This document shows, one piece after another, positions 28,888 through 63,740 of a DNA stretch of 64,000 nucleotides. The notes under the pieces are model-generated. The model made no database searches. It was not told where the DNA came from and saw only the letters and a program-made list of their open reading frames with translations. The position numbers and the translations under genes were made by a program. Source of the DNA: Syngnathus acus (Eukaryota; Chordata; Actinopteri; Syngnathiformes; Syngnathidae); assembly GCF_901709675.1 (NCBI RefSeq), contig NC_051095.1, forward strand, positions 9,143,956 to 9,207,955. The letters are read 5' to 3'. The number at the start of each line of letters is the position of its first letter. Positions within the stretch are counted from its first letter, which is position 1.

Positions 28888-28995
28888 ATAACACACACAC
28901 AAACACGTGCACACACACACAGAAACACGTGCACACACACACATACACAGACACAGACACACGCACACGCACACACACACACACACGCACACAAA
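28888..28995 (+). repeat. Imperfect CA-rich microsatellite
   Basis: ACACACACAAACACGTGCAC-type units interrupted by AGAAACACGTG and CAGACACA; same compound locus as the pure CA tract about 110 bp to the right. Confidence 0.9.
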
Positions 28996-29103
28996 AGTAA
29001 ACTGATCCTAATACAGCTCTTGAAGTTTGATACTAGCCTGGGGATCCTCCATCCTGTGAGACACACAACTTCCCAGAGATCATCCATATCCAATTACTTG
29101 CTT

Positions 29104-31444
<2,341 letters not shown>

Positions 31445-31720
31445 GGGCAATGGTCCAACTCCATTTTAAAACCCTAATCCTGTCTTGAAAATACAATTTG
31501 AAACCATAACCCAGACTTGAAACTTAAAACGTGCAAACCTAACCTGGTGTCAAAATCCTTAACCCTGTTTTGAAACCATTTTTTGAAAAGATCAAATAAT
31601 CAAGTCCTAGCCCATCCTAGAAACCCTAAATTGAGAGTTTAAACCGGTCTTTAACGGTTAGCCTTACTTGAAACCTCATTATGTGAATTCATGTTTCAGA
31701 TTAAGAGATTAAGATTAAAA
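31445..31720 (-). repeat. Degenerate minisatellite of the same family, inverted
   Basis: Phrases such as AAAACCCTAATCCTGTCTTG, TTGAAACCATAACCCAGACT and AGAAACCCTAAATTGAG are complements of the 8.3-kb array motif, again with spacing near 20 bp. Confidence 0.7.
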
Positions 31721-32754
31721 GTATGGTTATCAGACTGCCGCCTGGAATTACAGCCATTCGCTTGGCGTCTTATCTCAAATGCAGAGAGTTCATCTTTGAA
31801 GAGAGCGTATTCTTTGTATCAGGCCCACTTGTGTGGCTTCTGTTTGTCTCCCTCCGCGATCTGAGAAATTGGTCACTTTTGGTCCAAAACAACAACAAAG
31901 GAAAAACAAAAACATCTGCGAGTAATCTGCAAAGCCGTAATCGGACTTGAGCCTCCTGATAGCGAGGTTCTAAAACAAATTGCCAGATCACTGAAACAGT
32001 AAAGCAGCAGAGCATTTTTGGGGGGTGGGGTGGGGGGGGTCATGTAGTTAAAACTGGTTAAACACTTTCTCGAAAACCTTCTCTGAAACCCGAAGAAACA
32101 TTGTCGTCTGAATGTGTAACGCTCAAATTCTCAAAAGAAACAAACAGAAAAATCAATTTCTATTCGTCATGTAACCTAGTTTGAAGTTCTCGCAAGTCGG
32201 TTTGGGGAATGCGGCCGCCTCGCACGTCTTTCCACTTCCGACCGCGGCTAAAAAGCCACCACATTCATTGGAGGGAACAAGCGGCAAAATGATTAATTGG
32301 CAGAGCGGCCTTCAATTAAAATCAAATCCCCCGGGCGGAAAAGCACATGCCTGAAATTCCCGCCGATTGATTGGCTATTTATTTTTGCTTTCGCTGCCAA
32401 AGAACGCACAACGGCGCAATGCTTCCCTGCGCCTGATTTCCAGCAGATGTGGAATAAACAACATGAAACGGAACATTTTGTTTTATCTGTCAGGAAGCGA
32501 GAGAACGGGCTGTTCTCCTCTGTGTCTTTCTGTGTTTGATTCAGATGTGTTAGTCACACCGTATATGGGCCACGCTCACGTTTTCCGCTTTGTGCGTCAC
32601 AAGGTCGACAAAGTTGAACCTGGGGGAATCTGCCAAAACTGTATTGATCCATTTGGATAATACAGTTGGCACGGCCAGGCTGCCAGCATTTAGCACTTTG
32701 AAGGGTTGAAGAGTAAATGTAAACTCACTATTTGGCAGGCCTATTCAAAGGATT

Positions 32755-33140
32755 AGTTGAAATCAGAATTTGAAACACTTAGCCAGTCCTTATTTAAAAC
32801 TGCTACCCTAAATCTGTCTTTAAACTCCAGTTTATAAAAAATAAAATATAAAAATGACTGGAAACTCTCATTTGAGACCCTGAACTTTTCTTGAAACCAC
32901 CTCGAAACTCAAATTTAAAACTGCAATTCTGTCTCAAAATTCCAATTTGAAACCATAATGCGTGTTTGAAACCATAACAGCTTTGAAACCCTGATTTGAA
33001 CTTTAAATTCTGGCTTGAAACTCCAACTTAACCCTCTTTGAACTCCTAAACCTGTCTTTAAATCCCAACGTGAAACACTGTTTTCAAAGATCACGTGACA
33101 ACCCCAAACCTGATTGAATACCCAAACTGGAAATCCCAAG
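32755..33140 (-). repeat. Degenerate minisatellite of the same family, inverted (second block)
   Basis: Repeated TTGAAACC, AACCCT and CTGTCTTTAAA phrases, for example TTTGAAACCCTGATTTGAAC and GGCTTGAAACTCCAACTTAA. About 1 kb of non-repetitive sequence separates it from the 31.4-kb block. Confidence 0.7.
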
Positions 33141-33502
33141 TGTGAGTAAATGGAATCTTCTTGACTAATCACATGATCATTCATCATCATTTAAAACAGT
33201 GGACTTCACTCTTCTGCAGGGGCACTTGAGTGATGGACAACAGATCTGGAATCACACTGGAATCAATGACTTACCCTCTACTCGTTTCCTCTTTCAGCAC
33301 CCTCCCCTCCCCTTCACACCCCCCCCCCCCCTCAAACAGCTGAGACCCCCTAGAGCCTCATCTCCACCACCAACAGCTGACAATGACTGCATTGACACCC
33401 CTACATCCTCCATTCATCTTCACTGCCCCCCCCCTTTCACCCCGTCATATCCTGCCATTTGCATTGGAATGACCACCCGTGCCTGCTGTGGTGTGTGCAC
33501 GC

Positions 33503-33540
33503 TTGTGTGTGTGTGTGTGTGTGTGTGTGAGTGAGTGTGC
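33503..33540 (+). repeat. (GT)n microsatellite
   Basis: GT run followed by GAGTGAGTG. Confidence 0.9.
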
Positions 33541-34107
33541 GTACGCCAAGGGCAAAAATAGTGTGTTCCACATCCGCATGACTCGACATTGGATCAGTTA
33601 ACATTCATTTCATAAAGCTCTGTCTTGCGTTGACAGTTTTCCACCGCAACATAAGTGACTATGGGAGTCCATTTATGAGCAATGCACTCACTCAGATGGT
33701 GGGCAAGGGGGGGGGGGGGTGATGTGATTTCTCAGCTGCCTGGGAGACCACTTCCTGAGAGGCCCACTCGTGGAGGGGAGATGCATGGGGCTTCCCATCT
33801 GTCCAAGGCAGCAACAAAAAGCCTGAGCAGCCTACCTTACCTAATAGAGTCCCCCCCCCCCACTACGTATTGGCAAATGGAAACTGGGTGTTTCTCAGTT
33901 TGAAAGCTACAAAAGAAATTGGAAATGAGAGAGTGGCTGCTTGTCAAGAAGAAGGAAGCTGTTGTCACTCCGCCACTGTTGAGATGGATCCATTCCCCAT
34001 AAAGGGAAACCCAACGAGGTTGGAGTGGATTTAGTCAATCACTACACTATTTCCATTGTGGCCAACCCAAAAGTGGTCATCCCCTTATACATAAAAAATA
34101 TGTACAT

Positions 34108-34212
34108 TGTAGGGATTGACTGATATAGTATTTTTATTTTAGACTGATGCCAATTCCGATAGTTAGCAGAATAAATTTCCGATAATTGATAAAAATAACT
34201 TGTTTTTTGGTC
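34108..34212. mobile_element. Decayed GATATCGG-type interspersed repeat
   Basis: GACTGATATAG, AGACTGATGCCAATTCCGAT and TTTCCGATAATTGATAAA recall a common fish repeat with alternating GATATCGG/GATAATCG motifs. It sits just left of the young SINE. Similar wording (GATACAGGTATCGGATAC) occurs near 26645. Confidence 0.4.
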
Positions 34213-34287
34213 CCTTAATGCTTACAACAATAGAAATTAATCACAGGCAGAATGTTTTACTGTTTTACAATACTAATGTCCTTTAAA

Positions 34288-34650
34288 GGCGGCTCGGTGG
34301 CGCACTGGCTAGCACGTCCGCCTCACAGTAAGGAGGGTGCGGGTTCGATTCCACCTCCGGCCCTCCCTGTGTGGAGTTTGCATGTTCTCCCCGTGTCCGC
34401 GTGGGTTTTCTCCGGGCACTCCGGTTTCCTCCCACGTCCCCAAACACATGCTTGGTAGGCCGATTGAGCGCTCCAAATTGCCCCTAGGTGCGAGTGCGTG
34501 TGCGGATGGTTGCTCGTCTCTGTGTGCCCTGCGATTGGCTGGCAACCGGTTCAGGGTGTCCCCCGCCTACTGCCCGATGACAGCTGGGATAGGCTCCGGC
34601 AAGCCCGCGACACCCGTGGGGATAAAGCGGTACAGAAAATGGATGGATGG
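34288..34650 (+). mobile_element. Full-length tRNA-derived SINE with 12-bp target-site duplication
   Basis: The head carries RNA polymerase III boxes: A-like TGGCGCACTGG at 34298-34308 and perfect B box GGTTCGATTCC at 34342-34352. The body (GTGTGGAGTTTGCATGTTCT, CCGGTTTCCTCCCA, GATTGGCTGGCAACCGG) is that of the abundant fish SINE group resembling cichlid AFC. The 3' end is CGGTACAGAAAATGG plus GGAT repeats. Flanking direct repeats ATGTCCTTTAAA at 34276-34287 and 34651-34662 are identical, so the insertion looks recent. It lies in the gene-free left region. Confidence 0.9.
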
Positions 34651-34662
34651 ATGTCCTTTAAA

Positions 34663-36118
34663 ACAAAAAAACGCCAAAATCATCAGCTTTTTTTTTTTAC
34701 CAATTATTTTGGAGCATGATGTGCATGCACTCACAGCGAACAATGAGGTACTCAAAAGTAGCGATGCCCGTGGACTGACTGAAGACAATTTTAGGTGTGT
34801 GTTTAAGAAATGGAAAATGACGGGAGCAATTTAAGGCTACAACGCCACAATTGAGTACTACGTAGCCCTCAGTCTTTGCTTGTTTACCCGACTTCACTTT
34901 ATTGGGTCGTCAAGACCAATAAATGCTGTCTTAAAATAGACACCCTGCTCTTTCCCAGAAATCAAACTGGTCCGAGATTTGAACCGGGATCTCCTGACTG
35001 CGTCAACGACTACACCCAGCGCATTGCCATGTATACGGAAGGCTGTTCCATCTTCTATTTTCCGAGGAAACGCTTCCTCCTATCATCCATGCAAAAGTAT
35101 TTGCGGTGGCCCAGAGCCAAAGAGACCAAAAAATAGACGAGCCGTCTGCCCTTTAAGGAGCAGCAGGACACTCTCCTTCCTGTGTGCCTTTGAAAAGGCC
35201 CAGACGCCTCCTTTGATCAGCACTCAGGAAATTTCATTAGGCCAGAGATGGGCGGATAAGAGAGCAAAGAAAGCTTTTTGTCGACGGGGAAGAGGAGGAG
35301 ATAAAAGAGAGGAAGGTGGAGATGTGCCTCTCAGAGAGGCCACCAAAAAGGACAAGTCCTACTAATCATCTTCAAGTGACTAAAATCAAGATGCTGGAGT
35401 TGATTGGAACAGAGGCCGGAAACAACGTCAACGTTTAGATCATCTATCATACAGTTCATGAGTCACTTCTACACTCCCTTCTGTGTGTGAGAGAGTTGCT
35501 TCCTGGGCATTGTACAATAATGCTAAATTGGTTAATCATATGTGTGTAAATGCAGCTAGAGGGAAAAAAAAAAATCAAATAACTCTCTTCACTGGTTGAA
35601 GAGTTTGAAGTCTTGCTTCAAGATTAAGACTACCAATAAAAAACAGAGTCGCAATAGACATTTTTGAAATATTAGTTTTTAAAAATTATGTATTGAATAT
35701 GTTAAAGATTTTTTTTTAATTTAAAATTGCAGGTACTTTTTAGGTGTGATTTCTAAACTGTTTTAATGATTTTTACTTATTTGCAGGTATGTATTTTTGC
35801 ATTTTCACAATGGGTATTGGGTGTAAAATGGAATCTATTTTAGAATAGCAGCTGTCACAGAGTTTATGTTGAATCATTTCTCATGAGAGCCAAACAAAGT
35901 AAATGCAATGTGTTGTTGTATTTATGCGCAGCAAACAAAGCAATGACAGCGTCCCAAAGGGAGAGTGAAGAGAGGCACCTTTAACCTCATCAATCATGTA
36001 TAACAGTGGCGGAGGGGGAAGCGAGGACGGACAGGGGTTGGGGTTGGGGGTGCGCGGCAGGGGGGTTGTGGGGGTCCTTATCAATCACAGACCAAAGGAG
36101 AGTCTGGCGTGTGTTTAC
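34663..36118. other. Proximal part of afg2a intron 15
   Basis: Sequence following the exon 15 donor in the direction of transcription. It holds a G-rich plus-strand segment at 36034-36065, two extra copies of a CCTYATCAATCA phrase, and no recognisable exon. Confidence 0.6.
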
Positions 36119-57865
<21,747 letters not shown>

Positions 57866-58180
57866 AATAATAAGAAAAAATCGGACACACGTGAAAGTAA
57901 ATGCATGCGTAAACACCGGGGTAAGGATTGCGTCCGGGTTTAAAGTTGACTGCCGCCCCTTTTACCGTAATGCAACAAAAACAATGCATACCCAAATTAG
58001 CGACCGTCTCTTTACTTCTTCAAAAAAGCTATTTTATATTGCAGTGAATCGAATAACGCTTAAAACTGCGTGCTTACCAAGCATTTGAATGTTGATGGTA
58101 GGTGTTTTATCCTTTGCCAATAACTAGTTTGCGGTGGGTGAGTCACTAATAGCAACACATGATTAGCTGACTCCGATAAA

Positions 58181-58188
58181 TGACGTCA
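58181..58188. promoter_or_regulatory. CRE palindrome TGACGTCA
   Basis: Exact full CREB/ATF consensus, 137 bp upstream of the nudt6 start codon and 316 bp from the afg2a start codon. Location between divergent genes supports function; binding is not shown. Confidence 0.6.
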
Positions 58189-58255
58189 GTTTTGAAGTTG
58201 CCTAACAATCGCCCTTCTTCAATGATGCTTTACGGTAATTACGCAACTTCAACAG

Positions 58256-58262
58256 CGGAAGT
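58256..58262. promoter_or_regulatory. ETS/GABP-type site CGGAAGT
   Basis: An ETS-family core in the context GCGGAAGTCGG, 63 bp before the nudt6 ATG, typical of TATA-less housekeeping promoters. Confidence 0.5.
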
Positions 58263-58324
58263 CGGCGAGTTGGCATTAAAAGGGCTTTTAAAAGCAAGTA
58301 AAAGTGACCCAACAACACGATAAC

Positions 58325-58553
58325 ATGGCTGCATCAGCCCTACTTTGCAAATTTCGAGTGGCTGGACTTTGTCAGAAGTGGTGTTCCTCCCGTGCGTTCA
58401 CGTGCCGGGTAGTTGTCAATCAGCTGCAGCGAGGACAGGGTGCCGCAGGTCTGGCCGGCCAAGTAGACCGGTTTGGGGGAGTAACGGTAGACCTGGCTGC
58501 CGTTGGTCTACCAGAGGACATTAGCGAAAGTGCTTTTGCTGACTTATTGACAG
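58325..58553 (+). CDS. nudt6: NUDT6 exon 1 (start codon)
   Basis: Residues 1-76, with a basic, Ala/Cys-rich possible presequence, then [15 protein letters not shown] as in human (LDRFGGISVRLARL). Donor TTGACAG|GTTTGT, phase 1. Confidence 0.93.
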
Positions 58554-61500
58554 GTTTGTTTTTGCTCATTTCAAAATGATTGAAGTGTCGATCTGTCAAT
58601 AATTGGAAAGGTGTATGTACTGGATGTTATGCAACTTCAGAAATTGGTGTCAGAACATGTTGCGCATCGGAAAGCTCAGTCAATCTCTCATTCATTATTT
58701 CTTATAGGTTGATAATCGTCATGAGTTACATTGACTGCTAGATGACAGACATAATTTACCTTTTACTAAGAACAATTTGGTGACGTAGGCAGGAGCTGAG
58801 CACAACACTGTACCTTAAAACAGGTCTGCCATCCAGTCACGAGTCTTAATTTCAGTACCTGTTTGAATAATTTAATAATTGTGGTATCAGAAGTGAACTT
58901 CAAAATAGTCCAACAGTCTGTCCATTATTAGGCAATTTATTCATTAGGTTTAATCCCGTTGGCTGCTTGCCCGAAAGCACCAAATTCGAATCGGGATCAA
59001 AAGATCTTTGCATCTTGTACAGTTCGGCCCTTCAAAAGACATTTAATGTCATGAGTTACGTACTAATCTGCCTTTCGCTGCAAACTGTGGGGTGCAAACA
59101 TTGCACCTTAACTCACCCATTCTTTCATTTATTCCATGGTCCTGTCCTCTTGACTGCAGACTCGTTGGCCCGATGGAAATCGGAAGGTAAGGTTGCCGTG
59201 TGGCTGCGAGTCCCCATCGCGATGAGCCGATGCGCAGCCGCGGCCTCCGCCCACGGCTTCACCTTCCACCACGCACAGGAGCGCCACGCTGTGCTCTCCC
59301 TCTGGATGGGCGTGGGAGAAAGCAGGTTGCCTCACTTTGCTACTCACCAAATTGGAGTGGCGGGTAGGCAGACGAACATCTTCGGCATTACCACACAAGG
59401 TCCAGCAGAGGGCAAATAGGAGCTGAATGCTTGACCCAACAGCATGACATCAGCATTACATGGCTTAAAAAAAAAAATCCCCCTTTTATGATTTTATCTG
59501 GTAAAACGAAATGGAGGCATGCTTCCCAAACTGATTTTATTGAGTGTTTGGAGCGGATGGTAGAGTTTTCGAGATAGAAAAGTGAAAGTAAAACGTGCTG
59601 AAGAACACGAGAATGTGAATAAAAACTTTGACAAAGGAGGGACGAAAGGGAGAAAGTTGACAAATAACAATTTTACACCTGGGGCAATTTGGAGTGCTCA
59701 ATCGGCCTACAAAGCATGTTTTTGGGATGTGGGAGGAAACCAAAGTGCCCGGAGAAAACCCACACTGGCATGGGGAGAACATGCAAACTCCACACAGGGA
59801 GGGCCGGAGGTGGAATGGAACCTGCGCCCTCCTAACTGTGAGGCGGATGAGCTACCCAGTTCATCACCGTGCCGCCCAAAATGATTTATAAAATGTATTG
59901 TCATTTTAAAAAAAAATATTAAGGATCTTTACTCAAATTCTTAAATGCGACAGTTGCGAACCTAGCATCACAAATTGTTAATTACATTTTCTGATAACAT
60001 AAAAACCTTTCCCAACTTACCTGCATTTCAATAATTTATTTTTAAACTATAATTTTACAACCATTTTTCTTAGTTGTTCTCTTTTCCATGCATTCCATGA
60101 GTCACTTCTTAGTGACTCAAAGTTCAGCACCAGATATTCAAATTATTTTTTACACCGTTGTGCATTCGAAAGCAGTCATCACTAACACCTACACTTTCAT
60201 TTTTCACCGCTTTCAATGTTTAGTCATTTTTTCCCCCTCTGTTGAATAGCGTCTGTGACGCAATAACAAGCTTCCGAAGTCAGTTTTTTGGACTCTGGAA
60301 CAGCAAATGACTTAAATTTCCACACGGAAGTCCAAGTCGGGCCTTGAACACATGCCTCTTTTACGCCGCTGTCAAATACACTTTCAAAGGAGGATGTACC
60401 AGAAGGAAAAATGTCCCCTTCTCTTCCTCCTTGCTGAGTCACGACGTTGTAAAATAAACAAATAAATGTCCACTTCATTGACAAGTGCATCTGAGTCACA
60501 CATGCTGTTTAGACTCCACAAAAGCCTGTTATTATTGTAACCCCGATGAACAATCTCGAAGTTAAATATTTATAACACTGAGGACTGTGTGGTTTAAAAG
60601 CACCGGTGGTTTGGTCCAAACCACTTGCCTATATATTAGGCACCCCTCAACTTTTGGTTTTCCTTTCTGGTGTTTTCACGGACATAAAAGTTGAACGGGT
60701 TTATATGAGTCAATATATATGTTTTTATTGTATGTAGGCGCAGTGGTTGACGAGTCCAATGGAAAGGTTCTGGTGGTGCAAGACAAGAACAAGGTAATTT
60801 GCTGTCAAGCAGATGTTTTTTTCCCTTCACTATCATCAATGCACAGAAATATGAATTGCACAATGAAATATGATCTTGGCGCAAGAATGAGCTACTGATA
60901 ACTTGAACAATCGTCTTTAATGAAATGTCCATCACGTCTATTTATATTTACTTCTCCGCGGCGGGCCCCAAACCTCTAGTTAGTTGACCCAGCGCAAACA
61001 CAGTTTATACAGGAGCCTTATGAATGCACTGGGCCAGCATCACAGAGCTCTGACTGTACATGCCTGCTTGTAATTGGTGCACTTTCAACGGACCCTTTGG
61101 GGGTGAAAGGGAAACAAAAAACGCCCCGCTCGGATTTGCTTGCTTTCCCAAAGTGTCTGAATAACTACCACCGGCTGAACAAGACAACGACAGCGCTTGA
61201 TATCAGTGACACGAAGCGCAAAGACACTTTTATATTCTTTGAAATGTCCCCTAATCACTGAATTTAGTTGCACATGAGACAAGTATTTTGAAAAGTGACA
61301 TTGAAAAAGGGCACTTTAAATGATCAGCGATAAATCAGCAAAACGGCAATGGGGGAAAAAAAACATTTCATTTTGCACCAAAATGAAAGAAAAGCAAATT
61401 CTGATTTGTAGTGTCACAAAATCTTGTATTTGACCATGTGTGAAACAATTCCAGCAGTAAAGCATTTGGTTAGAAACATACAAATAAAATGCAGCTTTAT

Positions 61501-63079
61501 TTGTGCATTTTTGTGTTCCTCATACAGTCCTAATGTGTAGTTTACATTTCTGCGCTGTATACAAAATAGACCTACAAAAATAGATATATATATACATACA
61601 CACATACACCAACAGTATAATTTAATCAGCAGCATTCTGTTATTATTAAATATCAAGGATAAGTGGTGAGACTATTTTTTGTTGTTATTGTTGAAAGACA
61701 CTTCACTGCACCACACTTCTCTAGTCAATGACACAAAAACACGTTACTGCACTTAAAAACACTTTTTTAAAGCTATGTACTATGTAGTGATTAAATATTT
61801 CTGGCTTGCAAGAAGCTGTAACAAGGGGGAAAAAAACGGGTTGTGTTGTGATTTTGAACTAAAAATGCATTCTCACTTACATTTCCAGTGAAATGTCTGC
61901 AAATGAACAAACCTTCAAATGAGGTTCTTGTTCCCATTGAGAAGAGGAATAACAGAACATTTGAAAACACAAAATGTTGCACTAGCTAGCTAGCTAGTTA
62001 ACTTTGGTTCGAGTCATTTATCAAACACTTGGTTTCTTGCTTTTGTTATTTTTTTTCTGTCCTGAGTGATGAGAAAAATCTCAGAATTTTTGATAATTGG
62101 CTGAAATTATCAACTTTAATAATAAAATGTTGCACTAAGAACTGTAACTAGAAATGCAGTTCTGCTATGAAATAGTTATTGTTAAAAATGTATTGCTATT
62201 AAGTGATGAAATGTCTATCACTTTGATTTTTTTTGGCAGACAAAAAATGCCTGGAAGTTCCCCGGCGGGCTATCGGATCCCGGAGAGAATATCGGTGAGT
62301 GTAAAGTTAGCACCCTAGCGAGAAGCTAACACTACCATCTTTTATTATCAGTGGTTCTCAAACTGGGGTCTACAGGTCGTATATTGGGGATCCGCAAAAT
62401 AATTAGTAATCACTTCATATGAATAAAGACAAAATGCATTACCTTCAAATGTGGAATGACAGGCCAAGAAAACTCAATTCTCTCTTTGGGCTAATTAAAA
62501 GCTCTGATTATGTTGGGATGCCATTGGGTATGTAAGGGCTCATTGGAATAAATACTCCTCTGTAAGAAGTTCCTAGACCCCAAAAAGTTTGAGAACCCAT
62601 GACGTACTGTACATTTGTTTGAAGTGCACACAGAGAGAGAAAAGCAGCTTTACTATTATAGTTGTCGTAACTTCACGTTATTCTGCGACACCGAATCCTT
62701 CCCAGGAGTGACGGCGGTGCGGGAAGTTTTGGAGGAAACGGGCATCCGCTCCGAATTCCGATCCCTGCTGAGCATTCGTCAGCAACACAACCACCCGGGG
62801 GCTTTTGGCATGTCCGACATGTACGTCATCTGCCGCCTCAGCCCGCTCAGCTACGACATCCATTTCTGCAGGCACGAGTGCGAGCGTTGCGAATGGTTTA
62901 GCCTCGCCGAGCTGGCGCGTACCACCGACACTACGCCCATTACGTCCCGTGTGGCAAAGGTGCTGCTGCACGGGCTGAAGCACGGCTTTGAGCGCATCGA
63001 CCTCAGCATGGAGGAGCTCCCCGCCGTCTACTCGGGGATGTTTTACCAGCTCTACCATCGACGGATTCCTTCACCTTAA
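58325..63079 (+). CDS. nudt6: NUDT6 Nudix hydrolase, five coding exons, complete
   Basis: Orthologue of vertebrate NUDT6 (FGF2 antisense gene product), a Nudix-fold protein; its physiological substrate is not firmly known. Exons 58325-58553, 59160-59363, 60738-60793, 62240-62294 and 62706-63079 join in frame to 918 nt, 305 residues plus TAA (human about 316). The N-terminus [15 protein letters not shown] is basic with no acids for over 40 residues, compatible with a mitochondrial targeting signal (inference). A NUDT6-specific N-terminal domain ([21 protein letters not shown]) precedes the Nudix domain. The Nudix box is complete at residues 173-195: G173, E179, R187-E188, E191-E192, G194, split between exons 4 and 5. 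The C-terminus has [16 protein letters not shown] and [17 protein letters not shown] as in human. The start ATG has AAC before it and G after it, a good Kozak context. Divergent to afg2a; FGF2 is expected downstream in convergent orientation. Confidence 0.96.
59160..59363 (+). CDS. nudt6: NUDT6 exon 2
   Basis: Encodes [20 protein letters not shown] through THQIGVAG, the NUDT6 N-terminal domain including GFTFHHAQ and [13 protein letters not shown]. Acceptor CTGCAG|ACTCGT, donor GCGG|GTAGGC. Confidence 0.95.
59364..60737. other. nudt6 intron 2
   Basis: A 1.4-kb intron holding the SINE fragment at 59681-59877; the rest is unremarkable. Confidence 0.75.
59681..59877 (-). mobile_element. SINE fragment, 5' half, in nudt6 intron 2
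   Basis: On the reverse strand: GGGCGGCACGGTGATGAACT head, GAGGCGGATG complement, GTGTGGAGTTTGCATGTTCT and CGATTGAGCACTCCAAATTG. The 3' tail is missing. Same family as the element at 34288-34650, inserted against the nudt6 sense. Confidence 0.8.
60738..60793 (+). CDS. nudt6: NUDT6 exon 3
   Basis: A 56-nt exon encoding [18 protein letters not shown], the first Nudix-fold strands (human AVFDESTRKILVVQDRNK). Acceptor TATGTAG|GCGCAG, donor AACAAG|GTAATT. Confidence 0.95.
60794..62239. other. nudt6 intron 3
   Basis: A 1.4-kb AT-rich intron with a small CTAG tract near 61983. No other feature recognised. Confidence 0.75.
62240..62294 (+). CDS. nudt6: NUDT6 exon 4 (first half of Nudix box)
   Basis: A 55-nt exon encoding [18 protein letters not shown], including G173 and E179 of the Nudix box. 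Acceptor TTGGCAG|ACAAAA, donor ATCG|GTGAGT. Confidence 0.95.
62349..62601. mobile_element. hAT-like nonautonomous element in nudt6 intron 4
   Basis: The left end CAGTGGTTCTCAAACTGGGG is mirrored by a right end whose complement reads CATGGGTTCTCAAACTTTTT, giving terminal inverted repeats around ~250 bp without coding capacity. The CAGTGGTTCTCAAAC type is typical of hAT-derived repeats. No clean 8-bp target duplication remains. Confidence 0.65.
62706..63079 (+). CDS. nudt6: NUDT6 exon 5 (second half of Nudix box, stop)
   Basis: Begins after TTCCCAG and encodes [14 protein letters not shown], completing the Nudix box, then the remainder of the fold and the TAA stop. The minus strand also has a 126-codon open frame here, which is a shadow of this GC-rich exon. 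Confidence 0.96.
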
Positions 63080-63133
63080 CGAACAATGTGAAGACTGGGA
63101 CTGGACCTAATGTTCTCGGTACTATTTAATATA

Positions 63134-63139
63134 ATTAAA
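63134..63139 (+). terminator. nudt6: Candidate nudt6 polyadenylation signal ATTAAA
   Basis: The common ATTAAA variant lies 55 bp after the nudt6 stop codon. No canonical AATAAA is obvious in the next few hundred bases. Cleavage could also occur further downstream. Confidence 0.4.
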
Positions 63140-63680
63140 CCACCTCTACTGCGGACTACAAGTACTGTTAATCCAATTTATCCGGTTTTATTTTTGAGAC
63201 GATACAGGTTGGGAACAGTGCATTTGACAACCAATCGTACCTCAGCTTTCTGACAAACAGCCCAATCCGACTGTCATCCCAACTCGGCAAATACGTACCA
63301 CTATCACCTTCCCTGTGCATTAAGATTTTTTAAACTGAAGTCATCTTGTTTTAGGATTAATCAAGTCTTGGATGGGATGCTAGTTGTATATGACTGCCAC
63401 ACCAATACATATATGTAGAAATGTGTTATTTCAATAATGGTGGAATGGGCACTGCAAATTGAGTCCTAGATTTTTTAGGAAAAAAGTGTTCTTAATGTTG
63501 GGGGCAAAAAATGGCCTATTTCGGCTCTAAAAATCTGATCATAAGTGCCTTCAAATTTGAGTGAGACAGTCTTAATACACTATTTCTCAACCTATCTCTT
63601 TGACCATTTGTTTTTTGTGAGCTTGGGAAACCACTTTTCCGCTCAACTGACAAGTTTCAGCAAAGATATCCACCATTAAG

Positions 63681-63728
63681 TCCATCCATCTATTTTCTGA
63701 ACAGCTTCTCCTCACGAGGGTCGCGGGC
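63681..63728 (-). mobile_element. 48-bp SINE 3' stub with 8-bp direct repeats
   Basis: Contains only the SINE end, with TCCATCCATC, TATTTTCTGAACAGCTTCTC and GAGGGTCGCGGG. It is flanked by CCATTAAG at 63673-63680 and 63729-63736. This looks like an extremely 5'-truncated retrotransposition product. Confidence 0.6.
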
Positions 63729-63740
63729 CCATTAAGTTAA

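Larger units (their letters stand above)
57866..58324. promoter_or_regulatory. Putative bidirectional promoter between afg2a and nudt6
   Basis: The two start codons are only 459 bp apart on opposite strands, so both 5' UTRs and both core promoters must lie here unless distal noncoding exons exist. Visible motifs: E-box CACGTG at 57888-57893, CCAAT at 58117-58121, AP-1-like TGAGTCA at 58139-58145, full palindromic CRE TGACGTCA at 58181-58188 and ETS-type CGGAAGT at 58256-58262. There is no clear TATA box. Promoter function is inferred from position and motifs. Confidence 0.75.

Noticed and set aside
34298-34352. A true tRNA gene
   Set aside because: A and B boxes are present, but the sequence is the SINE head with no intact cloverleaf.
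34337-34834. Plus-strand open frame of 165 codons
   Set aside because: Mostly inside the tRNA-derived SINE, which is noncoding.
35860-35895. Minus-strand ALMR-like codons that could begin the missing afg2a exon
   Set aside because: After GCTCTCATGAGA the frame reads Asn-Asp-Ser-Thr and then stops, with no PGRID and no AG acceptor in front. Chance match.
62678-63058. Minus-strand open frame of 126 codons
   Set aside because: Antisense shadow of nudt6 exon 5; not fgf2, and no known domain.
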